Shown here piece by piece: positions 33,386 to 42,460 of a DNA stretch of 64,000 nt (position 1 is the stretch's first letter; each line of letters begins with the position of its first letter). The notes beneath the pieces were generated by a model. The model searched no databases and was not told where the DNA came from. It was given only the letters and a program-made list of their open reading frames with translations. This stretch comes from JAGWBG01 sp034421095 (GTDB lineage Bacteria > Chloroflexota > Dehalococcoidia > Lucifugimonadales > JAGWBF01). The position numbers and the translations under genes are program-made. The stretch lies in contig DAOUKR010000026.1 of assembly GCA_034421095.1 (NCBI GenBank), positions 124,001 to 188,000 on the forward strand, given 5' to 3'.

Positions 33386-35455
33386 GTGTCCGACAAATTC
33401 CCTATAGAACATATCCGTAATATTGGCTTTATTGCCCACATAGATGCCGGTAAAACTACCGTCACCGAGCGGGTGCTGTACCTGGCCGGCCGGATTCACA
33501 AGGTCGGCGGCGTTGACGAAGGCACTACGGTGATGGACTGGATGCCCCAGGAGAAGGAGCGGGGCATCACCATAACCGCTGCCGCAACTACCTGTTACTG
33601 GAACGACCATCGCGTAAATATCATAGACACCCCGGGCCATGTTGATTTCACCGCCGAGGTCGAGAGGAGCCTGCGGGTGCTGGATGGCGGCATCGTGGTG
33701 CTGGATGCGGTGGCGGGTGTACAGCCCCAGTCCGAGACGGTGTGGCGACAAGCGGACAGGTACAATGTTCCCAGGATTTGCTTTGTGAACAAGATGGACC
33801 GTATGGGGGCCAGCTATGAGCGCACCTTAGACAGCATAAAGCACCGTCTGAAGGCCAACCCCGTTCCGGTCCAGCTTCCCATGGTTACTGACGATACCTT
33901 CCATGGCGTGTTGGACCTGCTGGATGGCAAGGCCCTGGTCTATGAAAGCCACAATGGCACAGAACCCCACGAGAGCCCCATACCACAGGAATACCAGGAC
34001 GCTTTCAGCCGGTATCGTGAGGCCATGGTGGAGAAGATAGTGGAGACTGACGAAGGGCTGATGATAAAGTACCTGGAAGGGGAGGATATAGAGGCCAACG
34101 AGCTAAGGCATGCCCTCAGACAGGCGACCATCAACGGCCGCCTGGTTCCCGTGCTCTGCGGCACAGCCCTCAGCGGGCGAGGAGTACATCCCCTGCTAGA
34201 CGCTATAATCTACTATCTCCCTTCTCCCACAGACATTCCCCCGGTGGAGGGGACCCTGGTCAAATCAGGTGAGACAGTCACCAGAGAGGCCCGGGATGAC
34301 GACCACCTCTCCGCACTGGCGTTCAAGGTAACCACAGACCCCTTCGTTGGCCGGCTGGTATACCTGAGGATATACTCGGGCACCGTGCAAACCGGCGCAT
34401 CGGTGATTAACACCACCAAGGACATAAGAGAGCGCATGGGTCGCGTGCTGCAAATGCACGCTAACCGCCGGGACGAGTTGGAAGAAATATCCGCCGGCAA
34501 TATCTGTGCTGCAGTGGGCCTCAAGAACACCTTTACCGGGGACACTATATGCACCAGGGATGCTCCGGTCATTCTGGAGCCGCCCCAGTTCCCCGCTCCC
34601 GTGCTTTCAGTGGCTATCGAACCTATGACCAGGGCCGACCAGGACAAGCTGTCCGAGGCCTTGACCAAGCTGTCCGAGGAAGACCCCACCTTCGAAGTGT
34701 TCTACAATAAAGAGACCGGACAGACCCTCATTTCCGGTATGGGTGAGTTGCACTTGGAGGTGCTGGTAGAGCGGATACGTCGGGAGTTCAGCGTGGGAGC
34801 GCTGGTCGGCAAGCCCAAGGTCGCCTATAGAGAAGCCATCACTTCCCCTGTGCGAGAGGAAGGCAGGTTCGTCCGGCAGACCGGCGGCAGGGGCCAGTAC
34901 GGGCACGTGTGGCTGGAGATTGAACCCAGGGAGCGAGGCCAGGGCTTTCTGTTTGAGAACCGCATTGAGGGTGGAGTGGTCCCCAGAGAGTACATCTCCG
35001 CTATTGAGGCGGGGGTAAAAGAGGCCTTGCAAAACGGCCCTCTGGCCGGCTATCCCCTCATAGACATCAGAGTGGCTGCGGTGGATGGCAGCTATCATCC
35101 CGTGGACTCATCAGAGCTAGCATTCAAGACGGCCGGCTCCATAGCTCTGAAAGACGGAGTCAGGAAAGCCAGGCCGGTACTTCTGGAACCCGTCATGGAG
35201 ATAGAGGTGCTTACGCCCGAAGAGTTTCTGGGAGACGTGTTGGGCGACCTCAGTTCCAGGAGGGCACAGATAAGGAGTATAGAGGGTCAGGAGGGCATAC
35301 AGGTGGTGAGGGCGCTCATGCCCCTCGCCGAAACGTTTGCCTACACCACAACCCTCCGTTCCGTCACACAGGGCAGGGCCAGCTACACAATGGAGTTCCG
35401 TTTCTATGAACCCGTGCCTGAAGCCCTAATTCAAAACATAATTCGAGGAGTATAG
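33386..35455 (+). CDS. fusA: elongation factor G
   Basis: Translocation GTPase of 689 residues. G motifs are AHIDAGKTT, the GITITAAAT switch, DTPGHVDF and NKMDR. Domain IV (QTGGRGQYGHVWLEIEPR) and domain V (EPVMEIEVLTPEEFLGDV) are complete. The start is a GTG at 33386 with AGGA immediately upstream. rpsJ follows after 15 bases; the tuf gene usually found here is missing. Confidence 0.97.
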   Translation: MSDKFPIEHIRNIGFIAHIDAGKTTVTERVLYLAGRIHKVGGVDEGTTVMDWMPQEKERGITITAAATTCYWNDHRVNIIDTPGHVDFTAEVERSLRVLDGGIVVLDAVAGVQPQSETVWRQADRYNVPRICFVNKMDRMGASYERTLDSIKHRLKANPVPVQLPMVTDDTFHGVLDLLDGKALVYESHNGTEPHESPIPQEYQDAFSRYREAMVEKIVETDEGLMIKYLEGEDIEANELRHALRQATINGRLVPVLCGTALSGRGVHPLLDAIIYYLPSPTDIPPVEGTLVKSGETVTREARDDDHLSALAFKVTTDPFVGRLVYLRIYSGTVQTGASVINTTKDIRERMGRVLQMHANRRDELEEISAGNICAAVGLKNTFTGDTICTRDAPVILEPPQFPAPVLSVAIEPMTRADQDKLSEALTKLSEEDPTFEVFYNKETGQTLISGMGELHLEVLVERIRREFSVGALVGKPKVAYREAITSPVREEGRFVRQTGGRGQYGHVWLEIEPRERGQGFLFENRIEGGVVPREYISAIEAGVKEALQNGPLAGYPLIDIRVAAVDGSYHPVDSSELAFKTAGSIALKDGVRKARPVLLEPVMEIEVLTPEEFLGDVLGDLSSRRAQIRSIEGQEGIQVVRALMPLAETFAYTTTLRSVTQGRASYTMEFRFYEPVPEALIQNIIRGV

Positions 35456-35470
35456 TAGGGAAAGGCGGCC

Positions 35471-35782
35471 ATGACTACCCGTCAGAAGATAAGAATAGTC
35501 CTCAGAGCCTTCGACCATAAGTCCCTTGACCTTTCCGCAGGCCAGATAGTGGATACGGCGGAGCGCACCGGGGCACTGGTGGCCGGACCGGTCCCATTGC
35601 CCACCCACATACGCCGGTTCTGTGTCATCCGGTCTCCCCACGTGGACAAGGACTCCCGGGAGCATTTCGAAATCAGGACCCATAAACGTCTTGTAGACAT
35701 TCTGGACCCCACCTCCAAGACAATAGACGCCCTCACAAGGCTGAATTTGCCTGCGGGCGTTGACATATCAATCAAGCTATAG
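35471..35782 (+). CDS. rpsJ: 30S ribosomal protein S10
   Basis: S10, 103 residues: KIRIVLRAFDHKSLDLSAGQ, PLPTHIRRFCVIRSPHVDKD and the HFEIRTHKRLVDI loop. It binds the 16S 3' domain and also serves as NusE in antitermination. It heads the S10 part of the cluster directly after fusA, with rplC 9 bases on. Confidence 0.97.
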   Translation: MTTRQKIRIVLRAFDHKSLDLSAGQIVDTAERTGALVAGPVPLPTHIRRFCVIRSPHVDKDSREHFEIRTHKRLVDILDPTSKTIDALTRLNLPAGVDISIKL

Positions 35783-35791
35783 GGGAAGCTT

Positions 35792-36406
35792 ATGATTAGG
35801 GGAATGTTGGGCAAGAAAATTGGGATGAGCCAGGTGTTCCTCCCGGATGGCCGGGTGGTGCCGGTAACCGTGATTGAGGCAGGCCCATGCACCGTCACCC
35901 AGCTCAGGACCAGCGACAGGGACGGCTACGAGGCGGCGCAGGTGGGGTTCACCCAGGTGAAACGCCTCAACAAGCCCCTGAGGGGTCATCTGGGGCGTAC
36001 CGGCCTTTTCAGGCATCTGAGGGAGTTGTCCACGGACACGCTGGATGACCTCCAAGTTGGTCAGCAGGTGAACGTAGGCCTGTTCCAGGTGGGGGAGAAG
36101 GTGGACGTGATAGGCACGTCCAAAGGTCGGGGCTTCCAGGGTACAATCAAGCGCCACGGATTCAGTGGCGGCCCCAGGACCCATGGCCAGTCCGATAGGG
36201 CGAGAGCGCCCGGTTCCATCGGTGGCACCACCACCCCCGGAAGAGTGTTCAAGGGCAAGAAGATGGCGGGGCACATGGGCAACACGAGGATAACGGTGAA
36301 GAACCTGGAAGTAGTGGAGGTAGACCCGGAGCGGAACCTTCTCCTGGTGAAGGGGGGAGTTCCCGGGGCACCCAACGGCTTGCTCACGATACGCAAGACG
36401 GGGTAG
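35792..36406 (+). CDS. rplC: 50S ribosomal protein L3
   Basis: L3, 204 residues: GMLGKKIGMSQVFLPDGRVVPV start, the GRGFQGTIKRHGFSGGPRTHG central loop that reaches the peptidyl-transferase centre, and the closing RKTG. AGGGGAAGCTT precedes the ATG. Its order before rplD is the usual S10 arrangement. Confidence 0.97.
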   Translation: MIRGMLGKKIGMSQVFLPDGRVVPVTVIEAGPCTVTQLRTSDRDGYEAAQVGFTQVKRLNKPLRGHLGRTGLFRHLRELSTDTLDDLQVGQQVNVGLFQVGEKVDVIGTSKGRGFQGTIKRHGFSGGPRTHGQSDRARAPGSIGGTTTPGRVFKGKKMAGHMGNTRITVKNLEVVEVDPERNLLLVKGGVPGAPNGLLTIRKTG

Positions 36407-36449
36407 GGAGGGAAGCCCGCCCCATTCCAGCCATATTGGAGCAACTATT

Positions 36450-37154
36450 ATGGAGATTCCGGTAAAGAATACCCAAGGAGACGTGGTAGGGACCGCTCAA
36501 TTGAGCGATGCCGTCTTCGGCGTACCCATGAACAACTCCCTGGTGCACCAGGCAATGGTCATGTACCAGGTAAACAGGCGTCAGGGGACCCACAGCACCA
36601 AGACACGGACTCACGTGTCCGGTGGCGGCCGAAAGCCCTGGCCCCAGAAGTACACGGGCAGGGCCAGGCAGGGTAGCATACGTGCCCCTCAGTGGCGTCA
36701 TGGCGGAGTGGTTTTCGGCCCCCATCCCAGAGACTACCGTCTTGAGATGCCCAGAAGAATGCGCCACCGTGCCCTTAAATGCGTGCTGTCCGACAAAGCA
36801 CGCCATAGCAGTCTCATTCTTCTGGATGCCCTATCTCTGGACGCCCCCAGCACCAAAGGTCTGATTGAGATACTGGGCAATCTGGGAGTTTCCACGTCCA
36901 CCCTGATAGTTACCGCCGAGCCTCAGACGAACGTGATACTCTCGGCGCATAACTTGAAGAAGGTCTGGACCCTGCCGGTGTCACAGATAAACGCCGAGAG
37001 TCTCCTGAGGAGGGAGTCCGTTATCATGACTCTGGACGCGGCCCGCAGAGCCGAGGAGCTATGGGCCGTTGAAAACCCAAAGAGAAAGGGCGTGTCAATC
37101 GAAGGCTCCCTGGCCGTTGGCTCGGGCCGGGACGAAGATGCCGAGGAAGGGTAG
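36450..37154 (+). CDS. rplD: 50S ribosomal protein L4
   Basis: L4, 234 residues, slightly longer than usual. The exit-tunnel loop KTRTHVSGGGRKPWPQKYTGRARQGS is intact (partial: GGGRKPWPQKYTGRARQGS). The last 25 residues after MTLDAARRAEELW are a Gly/Glu-rich tail that looks like an add-on, in line with other extensions in this cluster. In some bacteria L4 represses its own operon. Confidence 0.96.
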   Translation: MEIPVKNTQGDVVGTAQLSDAVFGVPMNNSLVHQAMVMYQVNRRQGTHSTKTRTHVSGGGRKPWPQKYTGRARQGSIRAPQWRHGGVVFGPHPRDYRLEMPRRMRHRALKCVLSDKARHSSLILLDALSLDAPSTKGLIEILGNLGVSTSTLIVTAEPQTNVILSAHNLKKVWTLPVSQINAESLLRRESVIMTLDAARRAEELWAVENPKRKGVSIEGSLAVGSGRDEDAEEG

Positions 37155-37161
37155 GTAGCCT

Positions 37162-37446
37162 ATGGATCCCCACGAAGCTATTATCCAGCCGATGATAACC
37201 GAGAAAAGCACGGTACTTCAGGAGAGAGGGAAGTATGTCTTCCAGGTGGCCCTCAAGGCCAACAAGGTGGATATAAAGCGCGCCATTGAGAGCACCTTTG
37301 GGGTGACGGTTGTGGACGTGAATACCACCAAAATCCGTGGCAAAGGGAAGCGATACGGCCCTCGCATCAAGAAGATGCCTGACATAAAGAAGGCTGTGGT
37401 CACTCTCCGCAGGGGCGAGAGGATACAGATTATTGAAGGGGTATAG
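37162..37446 (+). CDS. rplW: 50S ribosomal protein L23
   Basis: L23, 94 residues: HEAIIQPMITEKST, VFQVALKANKVDIKRAIEST, GVTVVDVNTTK, then the RGKGKRYGPRIKKMPD loop. It docks signal recognition particle and trigger factor at the tunnel exit. It sits 7 bases after rplD and 2 before rplB. Confidence 0.97.
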   Translation: MDPHEAIIQPMITEKSTVLQERGKYVFQVALKANKVDIKRAIESTFGVTVVDVNTTKIRGKGKRYGPRIKKMPDIKKAVVTLRRGERIQIIEGV

Positions 37447-37448
37447 CA

Positions 37449-38276
37449 ATGCCGCTTAGAATACCCAAGCCCAAAACGCCCGGGACCAGGGACGCGGCCC
37501 TGCCGTCCTTTGAAGAGATAACGCGTAAAAAGCCGGAGAAGTCTCTGCTGCGTCCCCTGAACAAGACCGCCGGCAGAAATAATCGGGGCAAGATAACCAC
37601 CCGTCATCGGGGCGGCGGCAGCAAGCGGATGTACCGGGTCATAGACTTCAAGCGGGACAAGATAGGTGTCCCGGGCAAAGTGGCGTCCATCGAGTACGAC
37701 CCCAATCGGTCGGCCCGAATTGCCCTCATCAACTACGCCGACGGGGAGAAGCGTTACATTCTGGCACCCGTAGGCCTTGAAGTGGGCGCGAGGATAGAAT
37801 CGGGGCCCAGAGCGGAAATCAAGCCCGGCAATACCCTGCCCCTCAGGCACATTCCGGCGGGCACCCTGGTGCATAACCTGGAGCTTACGCCGGGAAGGGG
37901 CGGCCAGGTTGTGAGAAGCGCCGGAGTCGCCGCACAAGTCCTGTCCAGAGAAGACCCCTACGTTCTTATACGGCTCCCTTCGGGCGAGGTACGCAGGGTC
38001 CTGGTAAGTTGCCAGGCCACGGTGGGACAGGTGGGCAATATAGACCACAAGAACGTCAAGCTGGGCAAAGCGGGCAAGACCCGGTATCGGGGCCGCAGGC
38101 CCGAGGTTCGAGGCGTGACTATGAACCCCAACGACCATCCTCACGGGGGCGGTGAAGGCCGCTCTCCCATTGGCCTTCCGGGGCCCAAGACACCCTGGGG
38201 CAAACCGGCTCTGGGCTACAAGACCAGGGGTAAGAAAAAGGCCAGCAGCAAGTTCGTCGTGAGAAAGAGGAGATAG
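37449..38276 (+). CDS. rplB: 50S ribosomal protein L2
   Basis: L2, 275 residues: NNRGKITTRHRGGGSKRMYR, the SH3-like core and the C-terminal MNPNDHPHGGGEGRSPIG with the conserved His near the peptidyl-transferase centre. It ends with a basic tail KKASSKFVVRKRR. Spacing to both neighbours is 2 bases. Confidence 0.97.
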   Translation: MPLRIPKPKTPGTRDAALPSFEEITRKKPEKSLLRPLNKTAGRNNRGKITTRHRGGGSKRMYRVIDFKRDKIGVPGKVASIEYDPNRSARIALINYADGEKRYILAPVGLEVGARIESGPRAEIKPGNTLPLRHIPAGTLVHNLELTPGRGGQVVRSAGVAAQVLSREDPYVLIRLPSGEVRRVLVSCQATVGQVGNIDHKNVKLGKAGKTRYRGRRPEVRGVTMNPNDHPHGGGEGRSPIGLPGPKTPWGKPALGYKTRGKKKASSKFVVRKRR

Positions 38277-38278
38277 GC

Positions 38279-38575
38279 ATGTCCAGGTCCACCAAGAAAG
38301 GCCCTTACGTCCACCCCAAGCTCATGAAGAAGGTGTTGGCTATCCAGAGCGTCGGCTCGAAAACCGTGATACGCACATGGTCACGAGCCTCGACGATCAT
38401 GCCGGAGATGGTGGGTCTCACCATAGCCGTCCACGATGGCCGGAGACACGTGCCGGTCTTCATCACCGAGAACACTGTGGGTCACAAGCTGGGTGAATTC
38501 GCTCCCACTCGCACCTTTCGCGGCCACGTAGCCAGATCAGAGCGCACCAGCCAGATGGCAAGAGGCCGCCGGTAG
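38279..38575 (+). CDS. rpsS: 30S ribosomal protein S19
   Basis: S19, 98 residues: SRSTKKGPYVHPKLMKKV, TWSRASTIMPEMVGLTIAVH and KLGEFAPTRTFRGH. It pairs with S13 in the 30S head. GAGGAGATAGGC precedes the ATG. Confidence 0.97.
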   Translation: MSRSTKKGPYVHPKLMKKVLAIQSVGSKTVIRTWSRASTIMPEMVGLTIAVHDGRRHVPVFITENTVGHKLGEFAPTRTFRGHVARSERTSQMARGRR

Positions 38576-38608
38576 ATTTGAATAACGGGGGAAGGAGACA
38601 CTGTAGTC

Positions 38609-38950
38609 GTGCCTGAGGTCAAGGCCACCGCAAAGGATATAGGAGCCTCTCCCAAAAGGCTGAAACCCATCGTAGACCTGGTCAGGGGCAAGCCGGTGAA
38701 CGATGCCCTTGACACCCTTGGTCTCCTGTCCTCTCCCTGGGCGAGAGTGGTGGCCAAGGTGGTACGGTCTGCCGCCGCCAATGCCGAGAATAACCTGTTG
38801 ATGAATCCGGATGACCTGGTCATTGTAAAGATAGTCGCCGATGGTGCTCGTCCCCTCAAGAGGTTCAGACCGCGCGCCAGGGGCCGCATCGGGCGTATCA
38901 CCAAGCGTTCAAGCCATATAACCGTCGTAGTAGATGAGGAGGTGTCTTAA
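38609..38950 (+). CDS. rplV: 50S ribosomal protein L22
   Basis: L22, 113 residues, starting with a GTG at 38609 behind GAAGGAG. The family body ATAKDIGASPKRLKPIVDLVRGK and the tunnel hairpin ADGARPLKRFRPRARGRIGRI (20 of it: DGARPLKRFRPRARGRIGRI) are present. The ribosome site of rpsC lies inside its last codons. Confidence 0.96.
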   Translation: MPEVKATAKDIGASPKRLKPIVDLVRGKPVNDALDTLGLLSSPWARVVAKVVRSAAANAENNLLMNPDDLVIVKIVADGARPLKRFRPRARGRIGRITKRSSHITVVVDEEVS

Positions 38951-38951
38951 G

Positions 38952-39683
38952 GTGGGCCATAAGACTCATCCCATAGGTTTCAGACTCGGAATAGTAAAAG
39001 ACTGGCAGACCCACTGGTACGCCCCCAAGGGTAAGAGCTACCGGGACCTGGTGCTCGAGGACATGAGGATAAGGGAAAACATAAACGCCGAGTACAAGGG
39101 GTTCTCCAACGCCGGAATCGCCCGCATAGAGATTGACAGGGGCACCCAGGACATAGTGGTAAACGTTCATTCGGCCAGGCCGGGCATACTTATCGGAAGG
39201 GACGGAGAGCGGGTAAAGCGCCTGCGAAGCAGACTTGAGGGTGTCACCAGCAGACGGATTCAGCTCAACATCCTGGAAATATCCCAGCCGGAGTTGAACT
39301 CTTATCTGGTGGGTAGGAACATCGCCGATCAGCTGGAGCGCAGAGTATCCTACCGCAGGGCCATGCGCCAGGCCGCTCAGAGAGCCATGCAAGCTGGGGC
39401 ACAGGGCATAAAAATAATCATCAAAGGCCGCATTACGGGGGCCGAAATCGCCCGACGGGAGAAGCTTATGGAGGGGCGGGTCCCCCTCCACACTCTGAGG
39501 GCCGATATAGACTACAGCATTGCCGAAGCCCACACTCTGATGGGCCTTATAGGCGTGAAGGTCTGGATTTACAATGGGGACGTGGCTCCTCCTCAGTCGG
39601 AGGAAGTTATGGACGATTTGGAGACCATCGAGGTAACCATACCCCCTGAATCCGAAGAGGTGATTGAAGATGTTACAACCTAA
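38952..39683 (+). CDS. rpsC: 30S ribosomal protein S3
   Basis: S3, 243 residues. The GTG at 38952, one base after the rplV stop, is chosen because AGGAGGTG is 7 bases upstream and S3 begins GHKTHPIGFRLGIV. The KH domain GILIGRDGERVKRL and the C-terminal GRITGAEIARREKLMEGRVP are intact. The tail ends in acidic residues. It overlaps rplP by 14 bases. Confidence 0.96.
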   Translation: MGHKTHPIGFRLGIVKDWQTHWYAPKGKSYRDLVLEDMRIRENINAEYKGFSNAGIARIEIDRGTQDIVVNVHSARPGILIGRDGERVKRLRSRLEGVTSRRIQLNILEISQPELNSYLVGRNIADQLERRVSYRRAMRQAAQRAMQAGAQGIKIIIKGRITGAEIARREKLMEGRVPLHTLRADIDYSIAEAHTLMGLIGVKVWIYNGDVAPPQSEEVMDDLETIEVTIPPESEEVIEDVTT

Positions 39684-40095
39684 AAGAGTCAAGTACCGCA
39701 AGATGCACAGAGGTCGTCGCTCAGGAAAGGCTACGTCGGGCAACACCGTGGACTTCGGGGAGTACGGACTGAAGGCAATGGAGGACCACTGGATAACCGC
39801 CAGGCAGATAGAGGCGGCCCGTATTGCGATTACCCGCCATCTGCGTCGTGGCGGCAATGTCTGGGTCCGCCTTTTCTCAGACAAGGCCGTGAGCAAAAAG
39901 CCCGCGGAGGTACGCATGGGTGGGGGCAAGGCCGCCGTAGACCATTGGGTAGCGGTGGTGAAGCCGGGTCACATCATGTTCGAGGTGAGCGGAGTCCGGG
40001 AGGAGTTGGCTGTTGCGGCACTGCGCCTCGCATCGCACAAGTTGCCGATACCCACTCGCGTGGTGCGACGAGATAATCTTCAGGCTGTCGGTTGA
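39670..40095 (+). CDS. rplP: 50S ribosomal protein L16
   Basis: L16, 141 residues: MLQPKRVKYRKMHRGRRSG, ARIAITRHLRRGGNVWVRLF and GGGKAAVDHWVAVVKPG. The ATG at 39670 is used because family members begin exactly at MLQPKR and AGAGGTGA lies 7 bases upstream, inside rpsC. Confidence 0.97.
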   Translation: MLQPKRVKYRKMHRGRRSGKATSGNTVDFGEYGLKAMEDHWITARQIEAARIAITRHLRRGGNVWVRLFSDKAVSKKPAEVRMGGGKAAVDHWVAVVKPGHIMFEVSGVREELAVAALRLASHKLPIPTRVVRRDNLQAVG

Positions 40096-40160
40096 GTAAG
40101 GAGCCTAACCGGGCAACCCGGCAGGCTTGTATCAAGTAAGTTGAAAGGAAGAATACGCCC

Positions 40161-40358
40161 GTGCGCGCTCACGAGATAAGGGAACTCAGTGACCAGGATC
40201 TGCGGAAAGAGTTGGAGAACTCCCATAGAGAACTGCTGAACCTCCGCTTCCGCATCGCCACCAAGCAGGTGGCCGACACGTCCCAGCCTCGCGCCGTGAG
40301 GAAGAATATAGCGCGGCTCCATACCATAATGCGAGAGCGACAGATGGGGGCGAGATAG
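40161..40358 (+). CDS. rpmC: 50S ribosomal protein L29
   Basis: L29, 65 residues, two-helix protein: IRELSDQDLRKELENSHREL and LRFRIATKQV followed by RKNIARLHTIMRER. GTG start with AAAGGAAG 9 bases upstream. A 65-base spacer separates it from rplP. Confidence 0.95.
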   Translation: MRAHEIRELSDQDLRKELENSHRELLNLRFRIATKQVADTSQPRAVRKNIARLHTIMRERQMGAR

Positions 40359-40359
40359 T

Positions 40360-40683
40360 ATGGCCAAGGAGAGACGAAAGGTCCGGGTGGGCCGTGTGGT
40401 CAGCGACAAGATGGACCAGACAGTGGTGGTGGCCGTGCAATGGCAACATCGCCATCCCATATATGGGAAGAGCCTCCGACGCATCAGCAAGTTCTATACC
40501 CACGACAAGGATAACAAGTGCAGGGTGGGCGACGTGGTGCGCATTGAAGAGATACGTCCCATATCGCGTACCAAGCGATGGAGGGTGCTGGAAATCATTG
40601 ACCGGCGGGACGTGGTGGACGTTAAACCCGCCGAACTAGATGAAGGGATACTCTCCGAGGAGAATGACCCGGAGGAGGAGTAA
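40360..40683 (+). CDS. rpsQ: 30S ribosomal protein S17
   Basis: S17, 107 residues: RKVRVGRVVSDKMDQTVVVA, HPIYGKSLRRISKFYTHDKD and the VRIEEIRPISRTKRWRV strand. The last 15 or so residues are Glu/Asp-rich (LSEENDPEEE), an acidic tail beyond the usual 85-90 residues. One base separates it from rpmC. Confidence 0.96.
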   Translation: MAKERRKVRVGRVVSDKMDQTVVVAVQWQHRHPIYGKSLRRISKFYTHDKDNKCRVGDVVRIEEIRPISRTKRWRVLEIIDRRDVVDVKPAELDEGILSEENDPEEE

Positions 40684-40685
40684 AG

Positions 40686-41057
40686 GTGATCCAGACTTTC
40701 AGTCGTCTGGTGGTAGCTGACAATAGCGGTGCCAAAGAGATTATGTGTATCAATATACCCGGCAGCAGCAGACGCCGTTACGCATCAGTAGGCGATGTTA
40801 TCGTAGGCTCTGTTAAGGAGGCCGTGCCGATGTCTCCCGTCAAAAAGGGAGAGGTCGTGCGGGCCGTAATCGTGAGGACTGCCAAAGCTCACCGCAGGGC
40901 CGACGGGACCTACGTGAGGTTCGACGATAATGCCGCCGTCATTATCACCGACAGGTTGAACCAGCCCCGTGGCACCCGCATTTTTGGCCCCGTGGCCAGG
41001 GAGCTACGTGACCGGGGATTCATGCGCATCATATCGCTGGCGCCCGAGGTGGTGTGA
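40686..41057 (+). CDS. rplN: 50S ribosomal protein L14
   Basis: L14, 123 residues, GTG start behind GGAGGAGTAAAG. The body shows VVADNSGAKEIMCINI, the VGDVIVGSVKEA loop, VRTAKAHRRADGTYVRFDDNA (20: VRTAKAHRRADGTYVRFDDN) and GTRIFGPVARELR. It ends with TGA sharing a base with the next ATG. Confidence 0.97.
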   Translation: MIQTFSRLVVADNSGAKEIMCINIPGSSRRRYASVGDVIVGSVKEAVPMSPVKKGEVVRAVIVRTAKAHRRADGTYVRFDDNAAVIITDRLNQPRGTRIFGPVARELRDRGFMRIISLAPEVV

Positions 41058-41368
41058 TGAAGATACGAAGGGGTGACACCGTCATGGTGATAGCCGGCAA
41101 GGAAAAGGGCAAGAGGGGGAGGGTAGACAGGGTGCTGCCCTCCGAGGATAGGGTAATGATAGAAGGGGTCAACTTTGTAACCCGCCACGTCAGGCCCCGA
41201 CCGGATGTCAGGCAGGCGGGTAGAATCCAGAAAGAGTCTCCCGTCCCCTTGTCCAACGTGGTTCTGGTGTGTGACAAGTGTAGCAAACCTACACGGGTGC
41301 GGCACAGTTTTCTTGAAGACGGTAGAAAGGTGAGAGTATGTCTACAGTGCAGGGAGACGATCGGGTAG
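41057..41368 (+). CDS. rplX: 50S ribosomal protein L24
   Basis: L24, 103 residues: MKIRRGDTVMVIAGKEKGKR KOW motif and VEGVNFVTRHVRP-type IEGVNFVTRHVRP. The C-terminal CDKCSKPTRVRHSF and VCLQC provide two Cys pairs, the zinc-binding form of L24. TGATG overlap with rplN; its end overlaps rplE by 31 bases. Confidence 0.96.
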   Translation: MKIRRGDTVMVIAGKEKGKRGRVDRVLPSEDRVMIEGVNFVTRHVRPRPDVRQAGRIQKESPVPLSNVVLVCDKCSKPTRVRHSFLEDGRKVRVCLQCRETIG

Positions 41369-42120
41369 AAGGGGAGGAGCCTTCCGAAGCCAGTCCCCCC
41401 AATCAACAGCAGCAGCCGAGAGCAAGAGGGGGTCGTGGCGCGGGCCGGAGTGAAGGCTCATCTTCTGGCAGCAGGCGCAGGGGTAGGGCGGCTGCCCAAG
41501 CGGTAGAGGAGCCGCCTTCGCCCGAAGAGAACGGTGCGCCTGCCGCTGCCGATGGGGCGGAACTGGCGAACCCGCGTCTCCGGGCATTGCACTTCTCGGA
41601 AGTAGTGCCCACCATGATGCGAGAGTTCGAATACGATAACATCATGCAGGTGCCACGACTGAAGAAGGTGATGCTCAATATTGGTCTGGGAGAGGCGCTG
41701 ACGAATCCAAGGGCCATAGAGAGTGCTACCCGGGACCTCACCGCTATATCCGGTCAGAAACCCATAGTGACGCGAGCCAGGAAGTCCATAGCGGGATTCA
41801 AGCTGAGGGAGGGCAATACCATAGGGGTATGCGTGACCCTCCGGGGGACTAGGATGTACCATTTCGTAGACAGGCTCTTCAATACTGCCCTGCCCCGTAT
41901 CAGAGATTTTCGGGGTGTTTCCCCCAGGAGTTTTGATGGACGCGGCAACTACTCCATGGGCATCCGAGAGCAGATAATATTCCCTGAAATAGACTATGGT
42001 CAGATAGAGCGCATCCGTGGCTTCCAGGTGACTATCGCCACCACTGCAAGGACCGATGCTGAAGCCGAGCGTCTTTTGACCCTTCTGGGAATGCCTTTCG
42101 CAAGGGCACCTTTATCCTGA
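41338..42120 (+). CDS. rplE: 50S ribosomal protein L5 with long N-terminal extension
   Basis: The normal L5 body starts near residue 80 (NPRLRALHF, then MMREFEYDNIMQVPRLKKVM) and is complete to the GMPFAR end. In front of it are about 77 residues rich in Gly, Ser, Arg, Glu, Ala and Gln (QQQQPRARGGRGAGRS and an acidic Pro-rich part), surely disordered. The extension looks genuine: no start codon with a ribosome site occurs near residue 80, and AAAGGTGAGAG stands before the ATG at 41338. L5 contacts 5S rRNA and the P-site tRNA. The total of 260 residues compares with about 180 in most bacteria. Confidence 0.93.
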   Translation: MSTVQGDDRVEGEEPSEASPPNQQQQPRARGGRGAGRSEGSSSGSRRRGRAAAQAVEEPPSPEENGAPAAADGAELANPRLRALHFSEVVPTMMREFEYDNIMQVPRLKKVMLNIGLGEALTNPRAIESATRDLTAISGQKPIVTRARKSIAGFKLREGNTIGVCVTLRGTRMYHFVDRLFNTALPRIRDFRGVSPRSFDGRGNYSMGIREQIIFPEIDYGQIERIRGFQVTIATTARTDAEAERLLTLLGMPFARAPLS

Positions 42121-42224
42121 AAGTTGAGGTGACCCCTGGAGCACACGATACCATCTCAAGACCCGGCACTCGGCTCAGGGCGGCATGAAAAGAGCGCCCC
42201 GCTGAGTGAATCTAAGGAGCGGAC

Positions 42225-42410
42225 TTGGCTAAGAAATCTCTAATTGAGAAATGGAAAAAGCCCAAGAAATTCGGGGTACGCCAGTATAACAGGTGTCACC
42301 GTTGCGGCAGACCAAGGGCTTACATCAGGCACTTCGGCCTCTGCCGTATCTGCTTCAGGCATCTTACCCTCAGAGGAGAGTTGCCGGGGGTCAGGAAGGC
42401 TAGCTGGTGA
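42225..42410 (+). CDS. rpsN: 30S ribosomal protein S14, zinc-binding type
   Basis: S14 type Z, 61 residues: CHRCGRPRAYIRHFGLCRIC gives the four Cys zinc ribbon, and FRHLTLRGELPGVRKASW closes it. TTG start with AAGGAG 5 bases upstream. A 104-base spacer precedes it and 50 bases follow. Confidence 0.96.
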   Translation: MAKKSLIEKWKKPKKFGVRQYNRCHRCGRPRAYIRHFGLCRICFRHLTLRGELPGVRKASW

Positions 42411-42460
42411 GCTACGTCGTGAACGAGTCGAGCAGAAACTATGGGGAGTAAAGTAATAAC

